From a virus, in the IMG/VR virus record IMGVR_UViG_3300013094_000359, positions 1-20,127 of that record: a stretch of 20,127 nt of DNA, one strand, 5' to 3'. The notes under the pieces are model-generated. The model saw only the letters and a list, made by a program, of their open reading frames with translations. It searched no databases and was not told the origin of the DNA. Both the position numbers and the translations under genes were made by a program. Shown in pieces: positions 6,284 to 11,986 of this stretch (the stretch's first letter is position 1; each line of letters opens with the position of its first letter).

Positions 6284-6447
6284 TTTTCGTTCTCCTTTGT
6301 AGAGCGATAGCGGATACTGGTAAGTAAGTTTAGACCTAAACCGCCAGCCTGTGAACCGGCGGTCAGGTGGGGTAGCAGATACGGCTCTCCCGAATGAGTT
6401 AGGGGTCTTGACCGTTCTTTGGCGATGAAAGGACACCATTTGACTAC
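6284..6447 (-). promoter_or_regulatory. 164-nt leader with two adjacent inverted repeats
   Basis: This is one of the longest stretches without a convincing gene. It contains the palindrome GTTTAGACCTAAAC at 6328-6341 and, touching it, a hairpin with ACCGCC/GGCGGT arms at 6340-6363 (12-nt loop). On the minus strand the hairpin is transcribed first and the palindrome second. Neither is followed by a T-run, so a classic terminator is unlikely; an operator, RNA processing site or structured leader of the zinc-ribbon gene is possible. An in-frame extension from ATG 6439 (AGGT 6 nt upstream) runs through the region, so a longer 85-aa protein cannot be excluded. Confidence 0.4.
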
Positions 6448-6651
6448 CTATGCATTAAAAATCTTGACATCCATGTCTCCTGCGGCTCCGTGAAACGTGC
6501 ATACTCGCTTGTATTGCCCATTCACATCTCTGAACTTGTGCCAAGCTTGTACGGCATCGATCGCCGTGTTGTAGTGGAAATCCCATTCTTCCGGCTCGCT
6601 GGTTGCTGTCTTGTACTCAACTACGTGGATTTGATAAGCGCATTTTTTCAT
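6448..6651 (-). CDS. Small protein of unknown function
   Basis: 67 aa starting MKKCAYQIHVVEYKT. Alternating hydrophobic residues at the start, an aromatic middle (EEWDFHY, AVQAWHKF) and a final DMDVKIF strand suggest a small alpha/beta fold. The ribosome binding site is weak (AAGAG). It overlaps the previous gene by 35 nt, which is more than usual here but in a different frame and consistent with translational coupling. No family recognised. Confidence 0.65.
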   Translation of the reverse strand: MKKCAYQIHVVEYKTATSEPEEWDFHYNTAIDAVQAWHKFRDVNGQYKRVCTFHGAAGDMDVKIFNA

Positions 6652-6823
6652 TTTGAGTCTCTTTCATTAGTCGGTGTTGGTTTTCGTGTTCCCACATCAA
6701 ATTGTTAGGCGGTGCTTTGAAGATAGTCGAGCGAGCGCCAATTTCGCTGTATCTGTCTGTAGGTATCTCGTGGATGATCCGAAAGTCGCAATCAAGCTCT
6801 TGACAGACTTCGATTATGGTCAT
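6617..6823 (-). CDS. Small protein of unknown function
   Basis: 68 aa, beginning MTIIEVCQELDCDFRIIHEI. The start is well supported: AAGGAG lies 5 nt before ATG 6823, and the start overlaps the preceding stop by 4 nt (ATGA). The C-terminal third is rich in Asn, His, Glu and Gln (MWEHENQHRLMKETQNEKM). No membrane segment or known motif is seen. It is kept because of start quality and coupling. Confidence 0.6.
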   Translation of the reverse strand: MTIIEVCQELDCDFRIIHEIPTDRYSEIGARSTIFKAPPNNLMWEHENQHRLMKETQNEKMRLSNPRS

Positions 6824-7017
6824 CCCAACTCCTTCTCAATGGTTTGGATAGTAGGGCAGGGATAGGCAACATGAACTGTTAAGGTCGTACAAGCCTTGCA
6901 CAATCCGTAGTTTGATTTATGCAATTCCACTACTGCGCGAAGGGCATTATGCGGTGTTACATAATTGAAATCGTTACGCGAGAATTGAATCTTGGCTAGC
7001 AATTCATCGTGGGTCAT
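6820..7017 (-). CDS. Cys-containing small actinophage-type protein
   Basis: 65 aa from ATG 7017, which overlaps the preceding stop by 4 nt (ATGA); an ATG four codons earlier (7029) is also in frame. MTHDELLAKI opens it, NALRAVVELHK forms a helix, and LCKACTTL...YPCPTIQTI supplies three cysteines. The combination of an ALRAVVELHK helix, a CxxC and a YPCPTI end is a recurring small-protein type in phages of Actinobacteria. The cysteines suggest metal binding. Function is unknown. Confidence 0.75.
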   Translation of the reverse strand: MTHDELLAKIQFSRNDFNYVTPHNALRAVVELHKSNYGLCKACTTLTVHVAYPCPTIQTIEKELG

Positions 7018-7190
7018 TCGTTGCACCATAGTTCTTCAGCCGCAGACTCGTAGCCATAAACTGTCTCGCTCACGTTGCGCAAGATCGCCCAGATTAGTCG
7101 CGGGTCGTTTGAGTCGCTGGCATTTAATAAGTTGATAGCCGCTTTTTCACAATACTTCTGAATTCTTTTTAGTTCTTTTTTCTTGGACAT
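7014..7190 (-). CDS. 58-aa protein of unknown function
   Basis: The frame starts MSKKKELKRIQKYCEKAAIN and ends ESAAEELWCNE. The ribosome binding site is one of the best in the window (AAGGAG, 6 nt before ATG 7190), so it should be translated despite its size. It has a basic N-terminus and an acidic C-terminus and looks all-helical. Its 5' end overlaps the preceding gene by 44 nt and its stop overlaps the next start by 4 nt. No family recognised. Confidence 0.7.
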   Translation of the reverse strand: MSKKKELKRIQKYCEKAAINLLNASDSNDPRLIWAILRNVSETVYGYESAAEELWCNE

Positions 7191-7443
7191 TGCGCGCTCC
7201 TTCCGGTGCTAGTTCCCACATCATGTTATTAAGCTCTCGATAGTCCAGTTGTGCGCTGTACCACATGACTTTGTCCGGGGTGCGCTGTGCCGATAGTCCT
7301 GAATCCATAACAAATTGCTTGTATGGCATTTTGCCTTTGTAGTCTTGCATAAACTCAACTGCGGCTTGATAAAGTGCGTAGTCCTTGTTTATCCATAGCG
7401 ACACATTCCAAGTCGCGTAGTTCTTCCAACCCTCGTATTCCAT
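7147..7443 (-). CDS. DUF7249-like phage protein
   Basis: 98 aa from ATG 7443, which shares one base with the preceding stop (TAATG); a start six codons earlier (7461) has GAGG 6 nt upstream and is possible. WKNYATWNVSLWI at the start followed by ALYQAAVEFM, PYKQFV and LDYRELNNMM is the pattern of a small phage family that I recall as DUF7249, common in environmental phages. Its role is unknown. The 3' 44 nt overlap the next gene, and the lysine-rich end (EKRTKKNSE) is probably a flexible tail. Confidence 0.75.
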   Translation of the reverse strand: MEYEGWKNYATWNVSLWINKDYALYQAAVEFMQDYKGKMPYKQFVMDSGLSAQRTPDKVMWYSAQLDYRELNNMMWELAPEGARNVQEKRTKKNSEVL

Positions 7444-7613
7444 TATGCGTCTTTCCCCCATCCTGTGCCTCGGAACACAAGTCCGAAACTGTTGTAGTTG
7501 CGTTTCATTTTGTCACCGCAGATTCCGCAAGGGATAGTCTCCGGCGCTGTACCTATTGGGAACTGTTCTTCTTTTATTCCATCGAGTTCGCACTCGTATT
7601 CGTATTTAGCCAT
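7443..7613 (-). CDS. FmdB-like zinc-ribbon protein
   Basis: 56 aa: MAKYEYECELDGI, then FPIGTAPE, CGICGDKMKRNYNSFG and FRGTGWGKD. The order (YEYEC start, GTAPE, CxxCG-x-MKR, GxGW end) is that of the FmdB family of small regulators. The first CxxC pair has decayed to a single Cys (YECELDG), so the metal site is incomplete or borrows another ligand. AGAGG lies 6 nt before ATG 7613. It is coupled to both neighbours by TAATG. Bacterial FmdB relatives are putative regulators; the phage role is unknown. Confidence 0.75.
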   Translation of the reverse strand: MAKYEYECELDGIKEEQFPIGTAPETIPCGICGDKMKRNYNSFGLVFRGTGWGKDA

Positions 7614-7777
7614 TAGCGACCTCTGCGTTCATCTATGTCATCGAAAGAATGAGCAATTAGTTGGCAATCGCCGTTTTGACAATCTTCGCAAACGCCATCA
7701 TTTTCTTCTTCATCGAGTTCGCTGACTGAATCTGCGATGATCGTCACAAGCTTGTTGATATCAGGTTGCGCGCTCAC
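7613..7777 (-). CDS. Acidic CxxC small protein
   Basis: 54 aa from a GTG at 7777, two nucleotides after the preceding stop, with GGGG about 6 nt upstream. It opens MSAQPDINKLVTIIADSVSE, continues with an acidic stretch LDEEEND, and carries VCEDCQNGDCQLI (CxxC-x4-C). It ends DERRGR. The three cysteines may bind metal. The stop TAA is shared with the FmdB-like start. No family recognised. Confidence 0.65.
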   Translation of the reverse strand: MSAQPDINKLVTIIADSVSELDEEENDGVCEDCQNGDCQLIAHSFDDIDERRGR

Positions 7778-7936
7778 TTAAATCCCCAAACACTTAACTG
7801 AACTACCCCAGCAATAACCGGTGCCTGTCCACCAAATGTGATTAACTACGTAGAACGCTAATAGCAATAACGGGATACCAACGACTACAAATGCCACAAC
7901 TCGGCGGCGGCGAATAAACTTCTTTTCCATTCTCAT
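7778..7936 (-). CDS. Small single-pass membrane protein
   Basis: 52 aa from ATG 7936, coupled to the preceding stop by ATGA and preceded by AAAGGA about 10 nt upstream. A basic head (MRMEKKFIRRRR) precedes a strong hydrophobic segment VVAFVVVGIPLLLLAFYVV, then a short tail WWTGTGYCWGSSVKCLGI with two cysteines. By the positive-inside rule the tail would be outside the membrane, where the cysteines could form a disulphide. No family recognised; a host-surface or superinfection role is only a guess. Confidence 0.7.
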   Translation of the reverse strand: MRMEKKFIRRRRVVAFVVVGIPLLLLAFYVVNHIWWTGTGYCWGSSVKCLGI

Positions 7937-8091
7937 TCTGCTTCGATCCTTTCGGTACGGGTGATAGTTAGTGGAGCGCCCCAAGTACGAACGCCTTTTG
8001 GTCGAATTGATAGTCGTACTGTTTCGCCATCAAAAATAGTGACGAGGTATTCATCTTCATTTTCGTCTTTGAAAACTCTTGTCTCAATCAT
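7933..8091 (-). CDS. Small beta-rich protein of unknown function
   Basis: 52 aa starting MIETRVFKDENEDEYLVTIF. The start at 8091 has GGAGA 7 nt upstream and overlaps the preceding stop by 4 nt; a longer frame to 8133 has no such support. Alternating strands (YLVTIFDGETVRLSIRP) suggest a small beta-barrel or sheet. No known motif. Confidence 0.65.
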   Translation of the reverse strand: MIETRVFKDENEDEYLVTIFDGETVRLSIRPKGVRTWGAPLTITRTERIEAE

Positions 8092-8210
8092 TTGCTGTTC
8101 TCCAATGCAATTTTCATAGAGCACCATGAGCACTCATATAACCCTTCGGGATAGCAGATAAGTTGGTTTGCGAATCCGCCTTTTGATCCGCACCATGCGC
8201 AAGTAGCCAT
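8088..8210 (-). CDS. 40-aa zinc-ribbon microprotein
   Basis: MATCAWCGSKGGFANQ followed by ECSWCSMKIALENSK: CAWC and CSWC form a four-cysteine zinc ribbon covering nearly the whole protein. ATG 8210 follows directly after the preceding stop and has AGGTGG 5 nt upstream; its stop overlaps the next start (ATGA). Function unknown. It is the first-listed of three consecutive zinc-binding microproteins. Confidence 0.7.
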   Translation of the reverse strand: MATCAWCGSKGGFANQLICYPEGLYECSWCSMKIALENSK

Positions 8211-8342
8211 TTATGCCACCTGCATAAAGGTGTATTCGCATTCAGGGCACTCGAATATAACGAGAGTTGAATAACCGATTTCCGGAACTGTCGAATGAAA
8301 TTTCTTAGTCATTGACTGCCAACCGCATTCTTCGCAACGCAT
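8211..8342 (-). CDS. 43-aa zinc-ribbon microprotein
   Basis: MRCEECGWQSMTKK, a beta stretch YSTLVIFE, and CPECEYTFMQVA. The CEEC and CPEC pairs give a classical zinc ribbon with a central beta hairpin. The start shares a base with the preceding stop (TAATG). Its end supplies the ribosome binding site for the next gene. Function unknown. Confidence 0.7.
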   Translation of the reverse strand: MRCEECGWQSMTKKFHSTVPEIGYSTLVIFECPECEYTFMQVA

Positions 8343-8533
8343 TATGCAACCACCCAACCTGTTGAGTGAACATGACCGCAATCAAAACACTTGCCAGCGC
8401 GGATATCGTAACTAGCACCGCAGATGCAACCAGCCTCACGAACGACTGGCTCGCCTTTGTGAAAATCGTAGTGAAGAAGCATTTGATATTGCTTCTCGAA
8501 GCTTTTGCCACAGTTGAAACATTTGTATTTCAT
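8342..8533 (-). CDS. C2H2-type zinc-finger protein with second CxC/CxxC site
   Basis: 63 aa from ATG 8533 (AGGA, 7 nt upstream). Residues 4-24 fit the C2H2 finger pattern C-x2-C-x12-H-x3-H (YKCFNCGKSFEKQYQMLLHY followed by DFH), including the aromatic and leucine core positions. A second potential metal site follows: GCICGASYD and GKCFDCGHVH. C2H2 fingers usually bind DNA, RNA or protein, so this is a candidate small regulator. It begins the run of microproteins after the RusA gene and may be the functional lead of that group. Confidence 0.75.
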   Translation of the reverse strand: MKYKCFNCGKSFEKQYQMLLHYDFHKGEPVVREAGCICGASYDIRAGKCFDCGHVHSTGWVVA

Positions 8534-8544
8534 ATTCATTCCTA

Positions 8545-8572
8545 GCACTTGGGGGTCTTTCCGACCGAGTGC
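8545..8572 (-). other. Hairpin in leader of the zinc-finger gene
   Basis: The stretch GCACTT...AGTGC has outer 5-bp arms and an inner GGTC/GACC stem around a TTTCC/GGAAA loop. On the minus strand it ends 11 nt before the zinc-finger ATG, with no following T-run, so an RNA element acting on the microprotein run is more likely than termination. The surrounding 8534-8622 gap is AT-rich; I see no gene in it. Confidence 0.35.
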
Positions 8573-8622
8573 CTTAATTCTGCCTGACGAATTACATTTT
8601 GACTACGCCTCGCCAGTAATAA

Positions 8623-9000
8623 TTAAAAATATTTTTGAGTAAGGCGTACTTCTACTCCTGGAGTAGCCCCGTAAACTTTATGAGCGTTGATACTCACTAC
8701 TTGCGCATCGTCTGAGTAGCACACGTGAGTAAGGGCATCGAGTACCCCTCTTACAAGCTTGTCGAGGTCTGGCGGTACAGTAGGCAGATCGCGCTTGACT
8801 GTTTTGGGTTTAGGCATGATAAATACCATCGTCATTTCGACAGGCTCATCGGTAACTTTGGCGCCGGCTATCTTCGCGGCAAAAGCGACTGTTGATCGCC
8901 AAACGGCAAGGGCAGACCCCTGCGAGTGCAAAACGCGTCCATTGATAACCTTCATGGAGCCTTGCGGTACTGGTACGCCATCGGCGCGAAACTCAATCAC
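8623..9000 (-). CDS. rusA: RusA-family Holliday junction resolvase
   Basis: 125 aa. Early VPVPQGSMKV and the acidic core PPDLDKLVRGVLDAL...SDDAQVV are the RusA signatures; the aspartates in DLD and SDD coordinate magnesium for cleavage of four-way junctions. Length is typical of RusA (about 120 aa). In phages it resolves branched DNA before packaging. The start overlaps the preceding stop by 4 nt. It is the second gene behind the promoter at 9214-9242. Confidence 0.92.
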   Translation of the reverse strand: MIEFRADGVPVPQGSMKVINGRVLHSQGSALAVWRSTVAFAAKIAGAKVTDEPVEMTMVFIMPKPKTVKRDLPTVPPDLDKLVRGVLDALTHVCYSDDAQVVSINAHKVYGATPGVEVRLTQKYF

Positions 9001-9179
9001 CGAACTAGGGTAATGGAGTCTGTGATTACTTCGTGAATAGAACCGGAATCGTTGATCGCGTATAGATCGTATGCGCGGTTGTAATCGGTCTCTATAGCCT
9101 TGACTGTGTATTGTGAGTTGCCAAGTAGAACTGTGTCACCGATTTGGACTTGCTCCGGCTGGACTGGATAAAGGGTCAT
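8997..9179 (-). CDS. Small SH3/KOW-like beta-barrel protein, unknown function
   Basis: 60 aa: MTLYPVQPEQVQIGDTVLLG, then YTVKAIETDYNRAYDLYAI and a final ITDSITLVR. The VQIGDTV...YTV..IE rhythm is that of a small beta-barrel of the KOW/SH3 type. The ribosome binding site is strong (GGGGTG, 4 nt before ATG). It is the first gene after the promoter at 9214-9242, with a leader of roughly 30 nt. Confidence 0.7.
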   Translation of the reverse strand: MTLYPVQPEQVQIGDTVLLGNSQYTVKAIETDYNRAYDLYAINDSGSIHEVITDSITLVR

Positions 9180-9213
9180 GTTTCACCCCCTCTCTGTGAG
9201 GCTAGACACATAA

Positions 9214-9242
9214 ATTGTAATGCTTACAGGATAAAATTACAA
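9214..9242 (-). promoter_or_regulatory. Sigma70-type promoter with embedded palindrome
   Basis: On the minus strand TTGTAA (9237-9242, -35) and TACAAT (9214-9219, -10; 5 of 6 to TATAAT) are separated by exactly 17 nt. The same bases form inverted repeats: TTGTAAT/ATTACAA arms at 9215-9221 and 9236-9242, and an inner TGTAA-TGC-TTACA palindrome (9217-9229). Symmetry across a promoter suggests a repressor operator. It lies in a 64-nt intergenic gap, itself unusual here, and would drive the small beta-barrel gene, rusA and the microprotein run. Confidence 0.65.
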
Positions 9243-9243
9243 C

Positions 9244-9669
9244 TCATTCCGTACCTTCCCAGCGCGGTTTCCAAGAGTCATAATCCTCTCGTAATTCGCT
9301 GGTTTGGCGTTTCGTCTTTCGGGGTAATTCGCCATCCCACATGAGGTGGGTAATGGATTCGGGATGCGAGACTGCTGCATCTTCTAGAAGCTTCGCCAGC
9401 AGTTCAGAAATTGCCGCATTTTCCTCATCTTCGGCTGAAACTGTTTTTGCGCTTTCACGCATTGAGCGCCGGAGTTCTGCCGCTTCCTGTTCAGCGCGGA
9501 TTTGCAAAGTAGTCTTGAAAACTAACTTTGGCTTTTCCATTCGAGGTTTGCGAGGCTTTTTCGTTTTCACCACTGAGTTTTGAGCGGCGATCCGGTCTTG
9601 CTCTGCCTTCTCCCAAATCGCCATAGCGATTTCATGTGCATCCATTTGGCGCATGATAAATGTACTCAT
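9244..9669 (-). CDS. Charged helical protein of unknown function
   Basis: 141 aa. After a hydrophobic start (MSTFIMRQMDAHEIAMAIWE) it is dominated by charged helix: a basic stretch KTKKPRKPRMEKPK near residue 36, then QIRAEQEAAELRRSM with coiled-coil character, and a Trp-containing end (DYDSWKPRW). The start overlaps the replication gene stop (ATGA). Being directly downstream of the replication protein it may be a helicase-loader-like or accessory factor, but nothing in the sequence proves that. Confidence 0.65.
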   Translation of the reverse strand: MSTFIMRQMDAHEIAMAIWEKAEQDRIAAQNSVVKTKKPRKPRMEKPKLVFKTTLQIRAEQEAAELRRSMRESAKTVSAEDEENAAISELLAKLLEDAAVSHPESITHLMWDGELPRKTKRQTSELREDYDSWKPRWEGTE

Positions 9670-10400
9670 ACGCGTTTCAGGATTTCTTTGATTGAATCCG
9701 GCATAGGCACTCCTCTAGGGAGTTCAGAACTGTTGAATCGAGGCGGTGTTGCGGTCGGCGTAAGATCGAGGCTCCTAGGGGCGTTTAACGGCTTTCTAGG
9801 GGGTAGGGGTTCGTCTGTCCAACGCTCCGAATTGAGCCAAGTGGCAGGGTGGGGCGTGAACGTCTCATCGCGGTTCGGGTCTTTGGCGAATCTCTCAGCG
9901 CCGGCTATCACCGATTCGTATTCTGTCGAGGCTATCTTGTCCCAAGCTTTTCTAGCAGCGCCTTTGGCAACCTTGCGTGGGTAGTTAGTCCAAAACTCCT
10001 CAAACGCGACTTCTTTCTTTTTTCTTATAGGTAATTCCTTAATAGGTTCTTCTAAAGAAGTCGGGTTACCGGAAGTCGGTAAACCGGAATCCGGTTTTCG
10101 CACTCCGGTTGGCTGGTCATAGACTGTGCTGATCGTCTCGAATTGCCCGTTGTCGTGCCTGATGCGTGTCGTGACGATGTAGCCCAAATCCCGTAGTTCG
10201 GTCAGGCAGGTCAGAATTGCCCCTCGCCCCTCTTTTGACGAGCGAGCAAGGATTTCTGCGGATATCTTCCAGTTGTCGGGTCGGGAGAGAATCTCCAGCA
10301 AGATACCTCTCGCCCGATAGGACAGGCGAGAGTCTCTTACCACTTCGTTCGCAACAATCGTGTAGTGATTATCGGGTCGAGGTGAACGTACTATGCTCAT
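9666..10400 (-). CDS. Winged-helix replication initiator/replisome organiser
   Basis: 244 aa. The N-terminal 80 residues (YTIVANEVVRDSRLSYRARG, NWKISAEILARSSKEGRGAI, LRDLGYIVTTR) form a winged helix of the type in phage replication organisers. A low-complexity Pro/Ser/Thr/Gly linker follows (about 97-118), then a C-terminal domain FEEFWTNYPRKVAKGAARKA ... HPATWLNSERW that is widespread in phage replication proteins. Such proteins bind the origin and recruit helicase. The linker DNA holds 15-bp repeats next to an AT-rich stretch, listed as a candidate origin. Start ATG overlaps the WhiB stop by 4 nt. The domain call is confident; the exact family name is not. Confidence 0.8.
   Translation of the reverse strand: MSIVRSPRPDNHYTIVANEVVRDSRLSYRARGILLEILSRPDNWKISAEILARSSKEGRGAILTCLTELRDLGYIVTTRIRHDNGQFETISTVYDQPTGVRKPDSGLPTSGNPTSLEEPIKELPIRKKKEVAFEEFWTNYPRKVAKGAARKAWDKIASTEYESVIAGAERFAKDPNRDETFTPHPATWLNSERWTDEPLPPRKPLNAPRSLDLTPTATPPRFNSSELPRGVPMPDSIKEILKRV
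10009..10117. repeat. Candidate replication origin: 15-bp iterons beside AT-rich DNA
   Basis: Two head-to-tail 15-bp units, AAGTCGGGTTACCGG (10058-10072) and AAGTCGGTAAACCGG (10073-10087), match at 12 of 15 positions. A degenerate third unit starts at 10088 and another CCGGTT at 10105. An 8-bp-arm palindrome AAACCGGA-A-TCCGGTTT covers 10081-10097. Immediately on the left, 10009-10060 is strongly AT-rich with long pyrimidine runs. Iterons plus an unwinding stretch inside the initiator gene is the arrangement of lambda ori within gene O. In protein they encode a pentad linker (SGLPT, SGNPT). Confidence 0.5.
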
Positions 10401-10810
10401 AAAGAAATCGCCCTACGCCTTTCGATCACTTGCAAAGTCCGTGAGCGATAAGTGCTTTGACCGGCGAACTTCTTCTCGTAAGCCGTAGTGATCTCAATGA
10501 TTTCTTCGGGAGTTATCCCTCGCAACTCAAAATCGGTCATGATCTGCGCAACGATGGAATTGAAGCGACCGAGCCGGAGCGCCTGACGTTCTTCTCCCGT
10601 CATGCCACCCCACACGCCGTAGGTCTCATGCTCCAACGCGTATTCGATGCAGTCTCGCCAAATAGGACATGGAGCACAAATATTTCTAAATGTGTCGACG
10701 TTCATAAGCTTCTTGACGGCTCTGCTCTCTTCCCACGCGTAGAACACATCTGTCGAACCTACATCACGGCAAGCCGCCTTATCCCAATTTACTTCTGAAT
10801 ACTTTGGCAT
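10397..10810 (-). CDS. whiB: WhiB-family iron-sulphur transcription factor
   Basis: 137 aa from ATG 10810 (GGAG, 7 nt upstream); an in-frame ATG at 10855 is less well placed. The four iron-sulphur cysteines are C14, C45, C48 and C54 (C-x30-C-x2-C-x5-C), followed by GVWGGMTGEER, the WhiB turn. WhiB proteins bind a 4Fe-4S cluster and act with the primary sigma factor; they are restricted to Actinobacteria and their phages, so this gene identifies the host phylum. A C-terminal helical extension of about 55 residues, ending in basic RSRTLQVIERRR, is longer than in small Wbl proteins and may contact DNA. It probably controls phage or host promoters, possibly including 9214-9242. Confidence 0.95.
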   Translation of the reverse strand: MPKYSEVNWDKAACRDVGSTDVFYAWEESRAVKKLMNVDTFRNICAPCPIWRDCIEYALEHETYGVWGGMTGEERQALRLGRFNSIVAQIMTDFELRGITPEEIIEITTAYEKKFAGQSTYRSRTLQVIERRRAISL

Positions 10811-11451
10811 CCGACCTCTCCTGTTGGATCGAAAAACTCGCAATACAAAGCGCAATACGAGGCATACTTTTCCGGCGCTGGTGCTTCTTCAGATGCGCGC
10901 ACTTCAGCAAGCCACGCGATACCTGCTTTAGCAATTGTTTGATCGTAAGCTTCTACATGAGCGCGTATCTCGCCCATCTGTCCGTCACGCGGAATAACTA
11001 CGAGAGACACTTCATTGACGGGATAGCCGTTGTTCTCTAGTAGCCACCCATAAATCTGCACCTGCATACGTTGTTGTTCTGATGGAAAGTAACGCAGGTT
11101 CTTCTTCGTGGTTGTTTTCCAGTCCACGACCAAACCCTGATCTTTGATAAATAGGTCAACGTGTCCTTTCATGCCTTCGTGCGTAAACTCCTGCTCGATG
11201 AGGAAATTGTCACCGAATGGATCTTCGCGTTTGATGGCTTCGCTGATGCCGGCGTGAATAAACGTGCCGAGGATAGCCGCGAGACCTTCCGTGTCGTGAT
11301 TAGTCTCCGGTGTCTGGTTGATAGAATGCCAAACTTTTCTACGGCATCCCCCAATAGACGATGGACCGATCTCGACCTGATTCGATCTATCGCGGCTTTT
11401 ATCCCAGCCGTTGAGTGCAGTAGACAGCATTTTTGCGATGTCATTCGACAT
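10789..11451 (-). CDS. Cas4/RecB-like PD-(D/E)XK exonuclease with Fe-S cysteines
   Basis: 220 aa. The nuclease core reads GTFIHAGISEAI, then GMKGHVDLFI and LVVDWKTTTKK, that is, the H...D...DxK active site of the RecB/Cas4 group, followed by QQRMQVQIYGWLL (QxxxY motif). C36 (GGCRRKVW) near the start and C200, C204, C215 near the end are placed to hold a 4Fe-4S cluster as in Cas4/AddB. No CRISPR array or cas1/2 is present, so the likely job is DNA end resection in phage recombination, partnered with the annealing-protein candidate at 12647-13198. Confidence 0.85.
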   Translation of the reverse strand: MSNDIAKMLSTALNGWDKSRDRSNQVEIGPSSIGGCRRKVWHSINQTPETNHDTEGLAAILGTFIHAGISEAIKREDPFGDNFLIEQEFTHEGMKGHVDLFIKDQGLVVDWKTTTKKNLRYFPSEQQRMQVQIYGWLLENNGYPVNEVSLVVIPRDGQMGEIRAHVEAYDQTIAKAGIAWLAEVRASEEAPAPEKYASYCALYCEFFDPTGEVGCQSIQK

Positions 11452-11617
11452 TACTCTCTGCCCTCGCTCTCGCTAGATCCTGAGTCAATTCGGCAACAGC
11501 CGTCTCTCTCGTCATTCCCGGATTCTTCTTCATGTATCCATCTACGTAAGCTTGAAATACAGATTGCTGTAATGCGCTCTCGCCTTTTGGCGTGAGTACG
11601 TATCGATCTTCTTCCAC
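11441..11617 (-). CDS. 58-aa protein of unknown function
   Basis: Starts at GTG 11617 directly after the preceding stop, with GGAG 6 nt upstream: MEEDRYVLTPKGESALQQSV. It continues with VDGYMKKNPGMTRETAVAEL and ends RARAESNVE. LTPKGESAL is reminiscent of the end of winged-helix domains, but the protein is too short for a full one. It overlaps the Cas4-like gene by 11 nt. Function unknown. Confidence 0.65.
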   Translation of the reverse strand: MEEDRYVLTPKGESALQQSVFQAYVDGYMKKNPGMTRETAVAELTQDLARARAESNVE

Positions 11618-11986
11618 CTACAACTCCAAACTGGTACGCACTGATGTACCAATAGACCGAGCGATGTCCACCTGCTTGCTAATGCGTGAGATGTTGCCGC
11701 GAACCGAGCGAACAGTCGCGTCAATCGAAGCCATCTGGAAATGCAATTCCTCGTTTTCGATCAACGCTAAATCCTCGCGCTCTTGCATGGTGTAGTTCTT
11801 GCCGTTTGGTGACGAGACTGACGCATACTTCAGCCGTGTTTTTGCTAAGGCAATTTCATACGCCGCTTTGGTCTCAAAATACGACTTCTCAACCTGCTCC
11901 GAATACTTTTGCACATCGTCAAGTTCTTTCGACAATTCGTACAAACGTGCTTCGACTTGTTGCGGAGTTACGACATTATTCGCCAT
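11618..11986 (-). CDS. Coiled-coil protein of unknown function
   Basis: 122 aa from ATG 11986 (GGAG, 7 nt upstream); the ATG two codons earlier is only 1 nt from that GGAG. It begins MANNVVTPQQVEARLYELSK and is almost entirely helical with heptad-like spacing (LDDVQKYSEQVEKSYFETKA), a loop VSSPNGKNYTMQ, and a second helix hairpin. Small coiled-coil proteins of this type often sit by RecB-like nucleases in actinophages. The role is not known. Confidence 0.75.
   Translation of the reverse strand: MANNVVTPQQVEARLYELSKELDDVQKYSEQVEKSYFETKAAYEIALAKTRLKYASVSSPNGKNYTMQEREDLALIENEELHFQMASIDATVRSVRGNISRISKQVDIARSIGTSVRTSLEL

Noticed and set aside
6340-6400. tRNA-like GGTTCA sequence in the 6284-6447 leader
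   Set aside because: No 5-bp T-stem, no anticodon arm and no acceptor pairing could be built on either strand.
9709-9731. Short inverted repeats ACTCC/GGAGT and AGTTC/GAACT near the 3' end of the replication gene
   Set aside because: Five-bp arms inside coding sequence without T-run; expected by chance at this length.
11169-11444. 91-codon minus-strand frame inside the Cas4-like gene
   Set aside because: Ser/Arg-rich alternative frame fully inside a gene with clear nuclease motifs.
10789-11451. Cas4-like nuclease as evidence of a CRISPR system
   Set aside because: No cas1/cas2 and no repeat-spacer array are present; the recombination context explains it.
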